Positions 22,946-35,024 of a stretch of 64,000 bases of DNA are shown here, piece after piece. The translations under genes were made by a program, and so were the position numbers. The stretch spans positions 96,422-160,421 of the forward strand of contig JAKCWW010000012.1 in assembly GCA_026260175.1 (NCBI GenBank). The letters are read 5' to 3'. The notes beneath the pieces were generated by a model. The model saw only the letters and a program-made list of their open reading frames with translations, made no database searches and was not told the DNA's origin. The number at the start of each line of letters is the position of its first letter. The first letter of the stretch is position 1. The stretch comes from Reticulitermes lucifugus. Its lineage: Eukaryota > Arthropoda > Insecta > Blattodea > Rhinotermitidae.

Positions 22946-23784
22946 ACGTCTATAGAAGGCCTTGAGCAAACGAAATTTATTTTATTACTGCATCTGGCAC
23001 TTTATATGAAGGCATACGTAAGTCTTATTGTTGCCGGCGACATAGATTTGTCATACAAGTATTGTTGTGCAACACTCAATATTTTTGTATATTTAACAGT
23101 GACATGTAACTCATCAAAACATACAGAATGCATTGTGATTCCACTGCAACAACGGTTAGGCGAAAGCGCCACAATGTTGTTACACGTACTTTTCCTATCT
23201 TGTTATTAGATTCACGTTCCAGAAACCAAAGATTTCGCATAACGAAAAATTTACTAGGAATCGTTTATGTATTAAACTTTTGCAAAGAACGAAACAAAGG
23301 TAAATATGAACAGATTTATGCACCACGGGAAACCATGTAAAATTGCCTACTAATCACACAGCAGACGTACAAACGGAAGGTTAAAGGAAGAGAGGAAAAG
23401 TGGATTATTATACAAGATAACACAATGCAAGGAACCATTACAGGTTTTGTTGTGGCATATGTATCAGGTTATGCTCTAAACGTATCCACTGCTACCACTT
23501 GTGGTATTAAAAACATAGAAGGTTTCAATACCCTATGACGGGTCGTATCATTGGCAGTATTATTACAAATTTTCATGGCCGGTTGGACTGCAGTAGGAAG
23601 ATAATTTGTGTAAACTATTGACGCAGAGTGGACGAAATGATCGCTATAGAAGAGATGCTGCCGGTCGTTTCATCTCTTTTATCTCCGCAACTACCGAAAG
23701 GAATTGGATAAAATTTACTTGAGTGACTTAAATTTATTGAGATTATTTAATTTTATTTCACATTCTATTCACGGTGCATTTTGT

Positions 23785-23842
23785 ATAATTGACTAATTCA
23801 TACCAACAAATGTGCATTTGTTGGTGTGAATTAGTCAATTAT
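23785..23842. repeat. Short hairpin, 28-bp arms (copy 1 of a pair)
   Basis: Arms 23785-23812 and 23815-23842 are reverse complements with a single T/G mismatch and only two bases between them. The core is ACAAATGTGCATTTGT. A hairpin with the same arm length and a related core is at 53098-53157. It could be a solo terminal-repeat pair, a minimal MITE or a source of small RNA. Its function is unknown. Confidence 0.75.
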
Positions 23843-24230
23843 TTAATTTCAGTTTCTTACCTGTCAAATATGTTTCCTATTTGGCATCTCCAATCGAAAT
23901 TAATACATTGTCGTATAATTGTGGCCTCGTTCGTTTATAAGTCGTAAAACGTAGGTACAATTACAAAATAATGCTATTATTTGAAAGTTTTTAATTATGA
24001 TGCATATTAACAAACCTGTCTGAAAAAGCACTTAAATCAGTGTTAACTCTTCAAAGACTGATTTAAATATATATTTTCTTCCAAAGCTTGTGATTTTTGG
24101 AAGATCAACATTTTGTTCGAAGGTTTCCAGACTTAGGCCTCTTTTCCTTTTTATAAGAGCAGCATGAAATTAAAGATGAGTAAGGAGAAACAGTGGAGTA
24201 ATACTGATAGGGAAAAGCAGGATTTACACG
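23843..24230. other. No recognisable feature
   Basis: AT-rich spacer after the hairpin. Nothing supportable. Confidence 0.4.
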
Positions 24231-24234
24231 TAGA

Positions 24235-24355
24235 AAATCCTTTCCCGGCACCACTTCATTCACCACAAGTCTTACACTAAATGCTCCAGGATCAAACCTA
24301 GGTCTCCGTTTTCAGAGGCCGCCGAGTGACCCTCTGACCCACAGCACTCTCAAGA
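24235..24355 (-). repeat. tRNA-like SINE head fragment
   Basis: Read on the minus strand, TGTGGGTCAGAGGGTCACTC resembles an A-box region. CCTAGGTTTGATCCTGGAGC, about 40 bases later, resembles a B-box. The trailing GGTGCCGGGAAAGG may belong to its body. The family does not match SINE 1 and only weakly matches SINE 2. Confidence 0.4.
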
Positions 24356-24932
24356 CTGATGTTCGTCTAAACTATATATAATATTTCAGTTCGTACCTCA
24401 CAGAAACTCCAGTCCGTGTACACTTCAGAAAGCAGTCATTTATCGGTATATATTGTAAGACTCAAAGTATATAATCACACCGTGGAGCAAAGTACAGAAA
24501 TACTTAATATATCAGCAGGTGGTGTACATTGTTACCAATGGATTTAAAAGGTTTAGGAAATTTATTTTATACGTTACAGCCCCTATTGATATAACACCAG
24601 ATTGCAATTTTTATCATTGGTTTGGTGGTAATATATTTGACTGCTTGTCTGTTCAACAGCCGAGGAAAGTGCTCTGCATCTCGAAGGGAAAATACATCAG
24701 GTGACTAAAAATGAAATCGTGGTAGCAATAGCATGAAAATCGAGACCATTGCCAGATTCAAAACTGTAATGAAAGCAATTTCTGATTTCAATTGCTTGAA
24801 ACAGCTGTGCAATAATACATGTGCATATTTATTACTGTCAAATACTGAAATGGCTTCTGTCAATTCTGTGCGTGGAGCCTCTAGGTCTTTAGTACGCTAT
24901 AAAAAATGTCCTTGTCTACGCCATGAAGACAT

Positions 24933-26040
24933 GTAGCGGGAGTAGATGTATAGCTCTTCTCACTACTGACTTCGGGAGTAGATGTATAGTTCTTCTCACT
25001 ACTGGCCTCGGGAGTAGATGTATAGCTCTTCTCACTACTGACTTCGGGAGTAGATGTATAGTTCTTCTCACTACTGGCCTCGGGAGTAGATGTGTAGCTC
25101 TTCTCACTACTGACCTCGGGAGTAGATGTATAGCTCTTCTCACTACTGACCTCGGGAGTANNNNNNNNNNNNNNNNNNNNNNNNNNNNNNNNNNNNNNNN
25201 NNNNNNNNNNNNNNNNNNNNNNNNNNNNNNNNNNNNNNNNNNNNNNNNNNNNNNNNNNNNNNNNNNNNNNNNNNNNNNNNNNNNNNNNNNNNNNNNNNNN
25301 NNNNNNNNNNNNNNNNNNNNNNNNNNNNNNNNNNNNNNNNNNNNNNNNNNNNNNNNNNNNNNNNNNNNNNNNNNNNNNNNNNNNNNNNNNNNNNNNNNNN
25401 NNNNNNNNNNNNNNNNNNNNNNNNNNNNNNNNNNNNNNNNNNNNNNNNNNNNNNNNNNNNNNNNNNNNNNNNNNNNNNNNNNNNNNNNNNNNNNNNNNNN
25501 NNNNNNNNNNNNNNNNNNNNNNNNNNNNNNNNNNNNNNNNNNNNNNNNNNNNNNNNNNNNNNNNNNNNNNNNNNNNNNNNNNNNNNNNNNNNNNNNNNNN
25601 NNNNNNNNNNNNNNNNNNNNNNNNNNNNNNNNNNNNNNNNNNNNNNNNNNNNNNNNNNNNNNNNNNNNNNNNNNNNNNNNNNNNNNNNNNNNNNNNNNNN
25701 NNNNNNNNNNNNNNNNNNNNNNNNNNNNNNNNNNNNNNNNNNNNNNNNNNNNNNNNNNNNNNNNNNNNNNNNNNNNNNNNNNNNNNNNNNNNNNNNNNNN
25801 NNNNNNNNNNNNNNNNNNNNNNNNNNNNNNNNNNNNNNNNNNNNNNNNNNNNNNNNNNNNNNNNNNNNNNNNNNNNNNNNNNNNNNNNNNNNNNNNNNNN
25901 NNNNNNNNNNNNNNNNNNNNNNNNNNNNNNNNNNNNNNNNNNNNNNNNNNNNNNNNNNNNNNNNNNNNNNNNNNNNTGTATAGCTCTTCTCACTACTGAC
26001 TTCGGGAGTAGATGTATAGCTCTTCTCACTACTGACCTCA
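24933..26040. repeat. 36-bp minisatellite array with unresolved gap
   Basis: Unit of exactly 36 bp: AGTAGATGTATAGCTCTTCT followed by CACTACTGACTTCGGG. Two linked variants occur: one with ACTGAC/TATAGCT and one with ACTGGCC/TATAGTT. Left of the gap they partly alternate, hinting at a 72-bp higher-order unit. Six or so units lie left of the gap and about two right of it. Because 36 is divisible by three, three frames are open through it (for example TPEVSSEKSYTS on the minus strand), but a stop lies just upstream of that frame. I read it as non-coding. Confidence 0.9.
25161..25976. other. Assembly gap or masked run (N) inside the 36-bp array
   Basis: 816 consecutive N. The repeat phase on the two sides is not compatible with a whole number of 36-bp units. 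The stated length is therefore an estimate, or the array has an indel inside. The true array size is unknown. Confidence 0.95.
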
Positions 26041-26044
26041 GATC

Positions 26045-26165
26045 TAGATTAAGGTGAGTGGTCAGCTTCAAGCCCCGGCCGCTTTACTCCCCAGGACCCA
26101 ATAAATAAGCGTGTGGACCCCAGACCCGTTTTGGGAGACTCGAGAAAATGAGCGCTGTGTTAACA
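26045..26165 (-). repeat. SINE family 2 core fragment
   Basis: CCCCGGCCGCTTTACTCCCC, then AGGACCCAATAAATAAGCGT, GTGGACCCCAGACCCGTTTT and GGGAGACTCGAGAAAAT follow the order of the family core (the CCGGCCGYTTTACCCCC and AGGCTGAGTGGACCCCGGGG blocks). Head and tail are not recognisable. It abuts the end of the 36-bp array. Confidence 0.55.
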
Positions 26166-26169
26166 TAGA

Positions 26170-29065
26170 AGCTAGTTTGGTAAATATTTGAATATATTTT
26201 TTACATGTTTGGTAGACTAGGAGTAGATTTAAAGATAACTTTAAAATATATCTTAAATGAATAGAGCTTCAGGTTTGGACGGAATTCAAGTGGCCCACTG
26301 TAAAGATAAATGGTGGATTTAATGAATATGGTTATCAAGAGAACAGTTGTAAGATGCCAGGGAATTTCGTGACCGACAAAATTCTATCACATTTACAGGA
26401 AATGCACTAAACCGTGCAGTTAGGTTACATTAGGCTTACAGCTAGTTTATGCCGCAAGATCCTCTCTCATATTGTAGTAAATGACATGTCACATTCGAAT
26501 ACTGCAGTAACAATATATGTGACAGCAGGATGGTCATGCCGTTATTGGTCGTTAAAATGTACAAGCACTGAAGCAGAAAACATCTATGTCCGCATATGCT
26601 ACAATATATTGGATATAGGTACGTCAATTATATTCCTAGAATTCTACAAGAGTAGGTATTTCCATTCAGTTATGAATTTTTACGACCAAATTAACCATAA
26701 CGTACATCCTACACGTTCCACTAAGAAATAGCAGCATGTCCAAATTACAGCTTCCAACACCAGGACACTACCCTATGATCACAACCGAACATTTTCCAGG
26801 ACCGCTTAATGTTCTGATATATCATCCCTTGATCACGTCTTGCAGTTTCCTGTTTTCTACTTTACTACGCTGTCAGTAGCCTAGAATACTCGTATAGCTT
26901 CGAATTGGGATAGGATTGATAAATTATTAAATCGAAATAATTTGGGGGCAAGTTATCATAATATATTGGAGGTGTTACCGAGAAATTTGCCTCGATATGC
27001 TCGTGAAAATCGCTAACAAAACTCAGACTGAATAGACAGTCACAAGTCCTATATTCGAACCACAAACGTGCCAAATAAAATCGTACGGTGTTAACATTAC
27101 ACCATATTTCGAAGTACCAATGTGGTTTCGAGCGGTAGCTCACTGTTTTGAAAAAAAGAAAGCTTAGCGTATCCGCCTGGCCAGAAGGCACTTAATGGGT
27201 AAGATTAAAGAAATAAAAAAGGGACACATACACGTCCTGTGTTTTGTGTGTACTTTAGAACTTTTTCCTGAAGTTAATCAAAGTCAAAGTATCATATAAG
27301 GCAGCAACTTCCTTAAGATTCCAAAGCGCAAAATTTCTTGAACTTGGAACCGCCTACCATTCAATACTCCTTCCTAACTTCTGCTTATCATTCGGTGAAA
27401 AGCGTGTAAATGTACTTTGATTCTGACCTGAATTACAGTGTAAGTAATAAACACCTGAAACAACATTTTCAATCATATTGTAAACATTGGATATCAAAAA
27501 AATCTTACATGCATAAGAAAAGTGAATTGTCTTCAATTACACACAGCGAATTTTATTCTAGTTGACAAGAGATAGTTAAAGAAAACTTGGTTTCCACAAA
27601 TTCTTAATTTTCTCAGAATTTATATTTTATTTGTCAGGCTCTTTTGGAAGCCGAAGTCTCGTATGAAAACCAGTACGCGGGAACATACAATATATCAAGG
27701 TGAGACAGGCAATTTAAAACTTCCAGAAAAAGGCATTTTATTAACGTTGACACACGTTACTGTAATAACTTCCGTCATGGCCTGTATTCTGTGGAATGTA
27801 AAAATTTAAGAGGTCAGATAGGTAATGGTTTGATTAAAAATATATTATTTCTAATCTATAGCGAGGGTGATCACTCAGATTACAAAATATTGCCTTCTGA
27901 CTTTATACACGCTTTTTGATATCTCTACCATTACTGGATCTAATTTTGCGAAAGTGCCGTCCTCTCAGAGATCTTATCTAAAATGAGGCAATTTCAAAGA
28001 GACTTTTTAATCTTTAGGATATTTAATAGTCAGTCTGAAAAAATCAAGAGCGTAAGGTCTGTATTCGAACACTTGATATCTATTCTGTTGAATAATAAAA
28101 CGTTTTACCTACGTTACTTTTCGCGACAAAAAATTCATTTTCATTGCTCTAGGTAAATGCACTGCCGTACACTTTCGAAAATTGAAAGCAACACTTTTTT
28201 TAACATTTTGGAGCAAGATATCCATAATGGAGTATTTCTTGAATACCAGTAAAATATGGAAACACGATTTTAAACTGTCATTTTGACCTTCACCTTTTAT
28301 CAATCTCGGAGACACGTGACACTTTTGTTTGTCTATGGGTCATCATGGAACCTCAGAGTATCATAATCAGCACATATTTTCTTTATTTAAAAGGAAAAAT
28401 TCTTATTATATATTTTCTTTTTTGAATATGTGTGTTATGCCTTGAAACAGTTTATCACATATATTGTAAATTGTAAATATGTAAACATTTACGTAAATTG
28501 AAAATACATTTCCAGCTACAAAAATGATGAATCCAAAAGAAGACCCTCCCAAAACACATGTATACTGGCCCTTCTATACACGTACTACGTAACCTTGAAG
28601 CTCAAAAAGTGCAGTAAATTAAGCTACGAGGTCATAATTAAAGCAATATTGATGTGATGTTCATGAAAGGCGTCTTAACATCAGAATATGTAAATAGTTT
28701 TGTATTTCGTGTCTTTACGTACGAATATTGTGAAGTTTTGTGTGTTGGGAAATATGAAAGCATTTCTTACCGTGGACGATGTTGTGCTTTGTATTAAGTG
28801 CGCATCGTTTCATCTTATACTTGTCACTATGACCAACTTTGTATACATCTTTCTATAGAAAGGGCATGGCAGTAGCTCCCGACGACATACACAAAATGTT
28901 TACAGAACGAAGCCCTGTTTACTGGAATTAATCTGAAAGTCACGTAAGACATTCTTAATTCTGACGTAATTCCATGACCTCCCATGGCGAATTTAATTTT
29001 AATCTGATTTACAAGGCCAATAAAGTGAACGTAAATCTATTTAATGCTCTCTTCCTTTTATGAAA
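26170..29065. other. No recognisable feature
   Basis: About 2.9 kb of AT-rich sequence. Open frames up to 108 codons (26865-27191 minus, 26414-26731 plus) overlap on opposite strands and resemble no family. Confidence 0.45.
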
Positions 29066-29069
29066 ATTC

Positions 29070-29095
29070 ATATATTCTTCTTCTTCTTCTTCTTA
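29070..29095. repeat. (TTC)n microsatellite
   Basis: Run of about seven TTC triplets. Confidence 0.8.
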
Positions 29096-29624
29096 TATCC
29101 CTGCCTTTTGTTATTGTTGCCCTTTGTGTTGCTGCTCCCCTTACTTGCTGACTTCAAGCACGCGACTACTTTCTAGAGTGAAAAATATTTTTCATTCAGA
29201 GGATCTAAATTTCACAAGCAAATGTAAACCATATTAAAATTCAATATCTTCTATTTCTGTTTTCATTGTTTCGCCATTTTAATCTTTGTCTTCTTTTGTC
29301 CTGTTTATTTCTCAATTATAGACGTATACAACCACCTGTTTTTTATATCCCTACTCCTGCTCTTCTTTCTTACCAATTTCTAAAATGAGAAACTCTTTGA
29401 AGGAGCACTTAATGCCTTCCGAAAAATTTGCAATTCACATCCCTAATCAGAAATTTCGAATAAGAATTGTCATTGATATCTTACGTTACACTATACGAGT
29501 TTCTTAACTGTAATATCTTCTCTTGTATGAATTCTACAAAATGTAATCTAAATACTTTTAAAACCTGATCTGATAAATTCAACGTGACTTACATAATATA
29601 TGCTTAATTTTCTCTTTTTCAAAA

Positions 29625-29745
29625 CATCCAGACTGGCCCCGGGGCCCAACCAGCCTCCTATTCATTAAGTATGCAGGGCTTATTTCTCAAGGAGTAAAAC
29701 ACGAGGGACTTGAAGCTGGTAACTCACCTCCAATTAGTACCATTT
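29625..29745 (+). repeat. SINE family 2 core fragment
   Basis: GACTGGCCCCGGGGCCCAAC then CAGCCTCCTATTCATTAAG on the plus strand is the reverse complement of the core block in the minus-strand copies. GGAGTAAAACACGAGGGAC follows, matching the TTTTACYCC block. No tRNA head survives. Confidence 0.5.
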
Positions 29746-29749
29746 TTAA

Positions 29750-31080
29750 AAATGTTTGGAGTTGTGGGACAAATTTTACTTTACGTACGGGTATTTTGTA
29801 GAATATAGGTAGAAGTAAGTTGTTTTAAAAAGAAGTGTCCTATTTATGATATCTTTAGTCTAACGACATGTTAAAATGCATTTTAATTAATTGAATTTTT
29901 GTTAACTCTCACTTCACATCTATTAGTTAGCCTTTTTTAAACCTTTTAATACCTTATGTACAATCTGGTTTAACTTTCAAGAATTCTGCTCTTTTGCCAC
30001 AAGGCGTATTTATGTGTTTTGTGTGGATCTCAGAGCAAATGGCAATTATTGCTCTATGCAGCATTAAATAATTTGTTTCTTTTAACCAAGAAGGAGAGTG
30101 TTTACTGCAAGGTACAAAATGGGCGATTATACAAAACAGATTGCATTTGGTCCTTAACGGTAAACATTAAGAAGTTTACGTTTCATTTTATAAATAATTT
30201 AATATATATTTTATATTGAAATTATTCTCCTAGTGTTTAACGAAACCATTTGTTGGAGTTAATTGCCGCTCTACACCATGAGAAAAGTAGAATTGTGTTA
30301 TTGTCTGTCACCTTCGTATTTTCGTCGGTATCTCTGCGTTCCTTACATATTGTGAGGTATTCGACCAGCTTGGCACGAAATGTTACATGAACCACATAAT
30401 GTTATCACTAGAGACTATTCCAATTTTTAATTGGTTACTTTCAACAATGACATCAATATGGTAGAAAGAACAACGAACTCTAAACCCATAAGGTCAGACA
30501 CATTTTAATCCATTTTGAGATCGTCTGTAGGGGCTAAATGAAGCTGCTGATTATTATGTTTTTAATGATTTCGCAACAGCAAAATGACCTGTTTCATAAA
30601 TTGCTAAAATTTTTAAGATGAACATTACAGCCTATGAAACATACTTGTTCAAATTAATGTTCAATTTCTTAAGATCAGTTATTAAAATCAATTTATTAAA
30701 TTTATGAATATTCTGCGGCTTATTCTTTTACTATTCCCTTTTGTTTCAATAATACACCCATACATGCTTCTGTATAAATTCATATATATGCAAATGCAGA
30801 GGGCATGTAAAAACCACTGCTACATGGAGAAGGATTGAAACAATCCACATGTTTAAATAATCGTCGTTGTCTATTCGACAGTCAGTGTTCGTATGTGCAT
30901 AGGGCAAACTGTTATTGGAAGCGTATCAATCAATTCCATGAGTGCATTAAATGGGTCTCATGAAAAGTCAACGACACAAACATGTCTGCTGTGCTAATTT
31001 TGGAGCTTCGAACGACGATGGAACTCTTCACTACATTTTATTTATTACAACTAATTGCACATATATCCATTAATGACACT
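29750..31080. other. No recognisable feature
   Basis: AT-rich sequence without supportable genes or repeats. Confidence 0.45.
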
Positions 31081-31084
31081 TCGT

Positions 31085-31163
31085 TGTGTCGTAGTAATTT
31101 CTCCTCTACTACACGCAGGCCGAAACTTGTAGGAGAAAAGAAATTGCTACTACATAACAAATA
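31085..31163. repeat. Small foldback with Penelope-like motif
   Basis: GTAGTAATTTCTCCTCTAC at the left pairs with GTAGGAGAAAAGAAATTGCT at the right, leaving a short loop. The right half also reads GCCGAAACTTGTAGGAG, close to the CGAAACATGTAGGAG signature of the 11.5 kb foldback. Confidence 0.5.
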
Positions 31164-31331
31164 GGTATTACTAAATTTGTGTGCAATTATTTGGAATAAA
31201 CAAAATAAAATTTTTAATCTATTTCAAGGAACATGTACAATATGAAGAACGATTTATTCTTAAGTTACTGAATATCTGTACATTAATAATGGTCTATTTC
31301 AGGCTTCCTCTACGGTGTATATTTTATCTTC

Positions 31332-31520
31332 GTTCTTTTGGGATTTCACGCAGCGTAGATTGGTAGTTTATTATCAATGTTTCGGGACAATCTATCGGTC
31401 CCATCTTCTAGGGTCAAGCAGTCCAAGACTCTTTGACTCTTGAATATGGGATCGATAGGATTTCCCGAAACCTCGGTAACAAACTACCAATCTACAAGGC
31501 GTAAAATCACAGAAGAGTGA
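31332..31520. repeat. Foldback element, ~90-bp arms
   Basis: The left half contains GTAGATTGGTAGTTTATTAT, GTTTCGGGACAATC and TATCGGTCCCATCTTCTAGG. The right half is its reverse complement with about 80% identity by eye, centred near 31425 with almost no loop. Both arms carry the CCCGAAAC element and its partner GATGGGAC, the Penelope-end signature seen in the foldback at 61036-61258. Confidence 0.7.
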
Positions 31521-31524
31521 AAAT

Positions 31525-32425
31525 CTACATTGAATATGTTTTAAATTAAATATTAAACTTACATTAGTGTCAAGTTTGAAAATAATTGGATATAACAAAG
31601 CTACCGAGAGAAATATTTAGGTTTCGTTGTGATAATATTTGATTAATCTCTGTCATTTACGTTACAGTTGTATTGCGACTTGTTATAATTGTAGTTTAAG
31701 GTTATGGCGGCTGTCTGTGATACTAAAATAAGTGAGCTATAACCCTGAAACATTAACTGTACAATGCGAACGACGGCTGCACTCTACAGGTAATAATATT
31801 CCTACTTATCATGCAAATGGGCTATAGTGAGTGTACATTAGTTACCTGACCAGAGCATTACTTAATGATCTGTAACTTAGGTACCCTGAAAGTTACTTCC
31901 CTCAGCTTACTCTGATGGATACAGAATGGCTACGGCTTAGTTCCCCGGGAGTATATTTCTAGTGTCTCCATTTGCAGACATGTTATGTTATGATATTGTA
32001 CTTGGCTAAGTCTGCCCAGCAAGTTGTCAAGCTAAGAATATTGTGAGTGAGTACGGAGATGTAATTTTACACTTTATACGCCGGTGAAAACCGTACACGT
32101 CTGAGCGCACTGGAGAATGTAGGGAAAGAAACTCACTAAACTTTAAAGACATGCGTAAAGACGTTAAATAGAATTATATGCTTACATTCCTAGACTATCG
32201 CATTTCTACTTGTCTGCATGTTTCTGTTACTATGCAAAGGTAGAAATAAATCTTACAATGAAAAACTCCATGGATGAGAGAATATATGGGGCAAATATCG
32301 ATACATAGTGCGAATATTAAAAACAAAGACAGCGTAATCGATACGGTGACAATGATACAAGTTGTAAGAAAAGGACTCTTTTTCAATTCAAGCAGGAGTA
32401 AAATATTTTCTCTTCGCCGAAATGT
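31525..32425. other. No recognisable feature
   Basis: AT-rich spacer. Nothing supportable. Confidence 0.4.
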
Positions 32426-32429
32426 CCAG

Positions 32430-32545
32430 ACAATTCCTTTTGCCCACCATGCCTCCCATTAAATGCGTACCGGGGGCTCCTTCATCGTGGTTAAAGCATC
32501 GGGGACGTGAAGTTTACCACTGTCTTTAATCTAGTGCCGATATTA
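32430..32545 (+). repeat. Short interspersed repeat shared with 39165-39290
   Basis: ACCGGGGGCTCCTTCATCGT, then GGTTAAAGCATCGGGGACGT and GAAG, aligns with GCTCGGGGGCTCTTTCGCTG, then AAGTTAAAGCGACCGGGATG and TGAAG at 39165-39290, in the same orientation. Both end near a TGGTGC/TAGTGC block. The family is unknown to me. Confidence 0.4.
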
Positions 32546-32549
32546 AGAT

Positions 32550-35020
32550 TGTATGGACCTACACGTTCACTTCCCTAATATGCCTTCCTTTTGCACAGGA
32601 AGAACTTCTTTTTTTCAGCTAAAGTTACCTATGGAATTCATGAGGTAGTCATGGTGTTATTTTACACTATCCACGGCTCTATCATATGACAGGGTGACAT
32701 TTTGCGCATTAGTATACCCTGCACGTGTGACTCCATGGGAAACCGGTTTGTAAACTCACACACAGACCACGTTATTTCGTAATCACCGGAAACTGGTATC
32801 CATTAAAAACCGGGTGTGTGTGCCACTCATAAACCATGTTGTGTTGCAACCATGGAAATCCGAAAACCATGAGTTGTCACTGAAACAATCAGTTTCCATG
32901 TCGAAAGCAACGACATTGTAAAGAGTAATCCCCCTGTTTTTGTGCTTAATTCCGACTTTCCAGAGGAACATACTGCTTTACATTTGGAGTGACTAAATTT
33001 TGTTCAGGTAGTTTTTTCCAAGTAAGCCAACTGTATAGCCACCATGAAGAAGAAGATTTTACGCTAAGCTATATTTCAAAGTTTCATTGTGTGTGAAGTA
33101 GTACACAAAATTCAATAGATATGAAATATACAACCTTCGAATGGGGAAGCTTCGTGTATTATATTTTTCATAGTTTCCTCGCTAAGATTTCATGTTATTT
33201 TCAGGAGCTTTCATTTTAAGAATGTCTACAGTAAAATTGAATGAATTTCATAGACTAGACGCTTCACATAATGGCTGCATTCAATGCCTCTCTTGCATTC
33301 CTCATATCTTCGTCTTCATTCTCATGTAGAAAATGAAATAATCTAAGGAGACGGAGAAGATGGGAACTGAAACTTGAAGCTAAGAGTAGTCGCACTTTAA
33401 CCTCTAACTATTATTCAAGAAAATGCAAAGCAAACTGCTTCTTGTAACATAAGCAGGGAAGACATTGCCGGAGAGGGTTATTTTAATTATACTCAGTACA
33501 GCATGGTGTCGTCAGAGGTTAATGTGAAAAGAAAATGTAATTTGTTAGTTCCAACCCATGTAGAATTCTTCTGATACTTGCATGGCAAGTAATTTTACTG
33601 TATTTTCAGAAGACAAGACCTGATATTTTAATTTTATCGAAAAAGTGAAATCTCACTTAAGGGTATAAATAAAAGTGGCGTCTTTCATAAGAGCCCTAAA
33701 TATTTCCGTTAAAACACATATACGATGCAGCACTTAAAAATTCTATTTTTAAAACGACATGGAATTAAAATTAAAAAGTCTATGTAACAGTTATCAGTTA
33801 TTTATTGTCACGTTGCCTCTTTTTAAAATACGTCCTGCAGATATACTACTTAGAATTTATTTTATTTTGGTGTTTTTTCTTTTAATGGCTTAATATTCTA
33901 CATAATTTGAAACGAAATACTTATTAAACCAATAGAAAGTAGAAAACTCACATAAAAAATAAATAGTTCCACAAATAAATAAGTACTGACAGATTATTCT
34001 TTTTCGTTAGCTATTTTTTTCAAGTGAAGGGAATATAAAAGACATTTCGGTTAAAAATATATTTAACATTATTTTATGTGCTTGTAATTTTTGTCTCACA
34101 GAGGTGCTTAATACACAATGATTTACGAAGTATATGTGCATTAAAGCGATACGTAATGGAACAAATGAGAATATTACATAAATCATTAAATTTATAAAAC
34201 TCACAAAATATTCTGAGTATTTATGTCAATAAAAATGAAATGTGTTTAACAAGTATAAACAAAATAGAAGGAGTAAAGACATAATATCCGTGTTAGAAAA
34301 TTTTATAAATAAAGAATATTTTATAGATCTATTAAGCATATATTTAGAGTAATAATAAAATTGAATTTAGAAGCTTATATCTATGTTATAAAGATGTAAA
34401 TGAGAGTGAGTTGACTTAACATAGTATATGTAGATGTTGGAAATTTTTGTCATGATTCAATTGGTTTACTAATTAAATGTCTTTCTTGGGTAATCGTTTA
34501 GAAATTCCTGAAAGAAAGCCGTATATTATGGTAATTGTAAATTTAGAGCTGTGAGATTTTGTTTCCTCTTGGCGGCGACTGTATAATTTTAACTTTTCCA
34601 GGATGAGGCCTAGAACCTCTGTAGAAATTTGACAACGTTTCCATCGAACCTGCAACATTTATCTTCAGTTTATAAAGTGGAGACAACAAGTTCCTCAGGA
34701 AAGACAGTAAATTTCTGTCAGTCTACATGGTGTCACATCCCAGAAGACTGATACATATATTTGGTTGAATTTTGAAACTGAGCTTCCTAAATGAAAATGT
34801 GATAGAATTTAAGAAACTGCGCTAATTGCATAAGCGGTAAACATCAAGGGACCCTTTACGGATAAGAGATTTAAGGCGTCTAAGTGAGGCGACAAATTTG
34901 GTTACGATATCTATCTATATCTGCTTAATAAAATTCTCTTATAAATTTCTTTCAAATCCTCTGCCGCGTTTCTGCCAAAATATTTACGGTCCCCTGCCTC
35001 TTTTACCAACATTTATGCTA
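32550..35020. other. No supportable gene; odd CCATG/AAACC-rich patch
   Basis: At 32730-32920 the motif (G)AAACC and its relatives recur many times (GGAAACCGG, AAAAACCGGG, TAAACCATG, GAAAACCATG) and GTGTGTG/CACACAC pairs occur. It may be an eroded foldback or MITE but I could not define its ends. The rest, especially 33840-34470, is very AT-rich. Confidence 0.35.
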
Positions 35021-35024
35021 TTAT

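Noticed and set aside
24933-26040. CRISPR array
   Set aside because: Units are contiguous 36-bp tandem copies without unique spacers, and the genome is animal.
24881-26071. 396-codon minus-strand open frame and 358-codon plus-strand frame
   Set aside because: Mostly N. The visible parts are translated 36-bp repeats, which stay open in three frames because 36 is divisible by three. The frame differs on the two sides of the gap.
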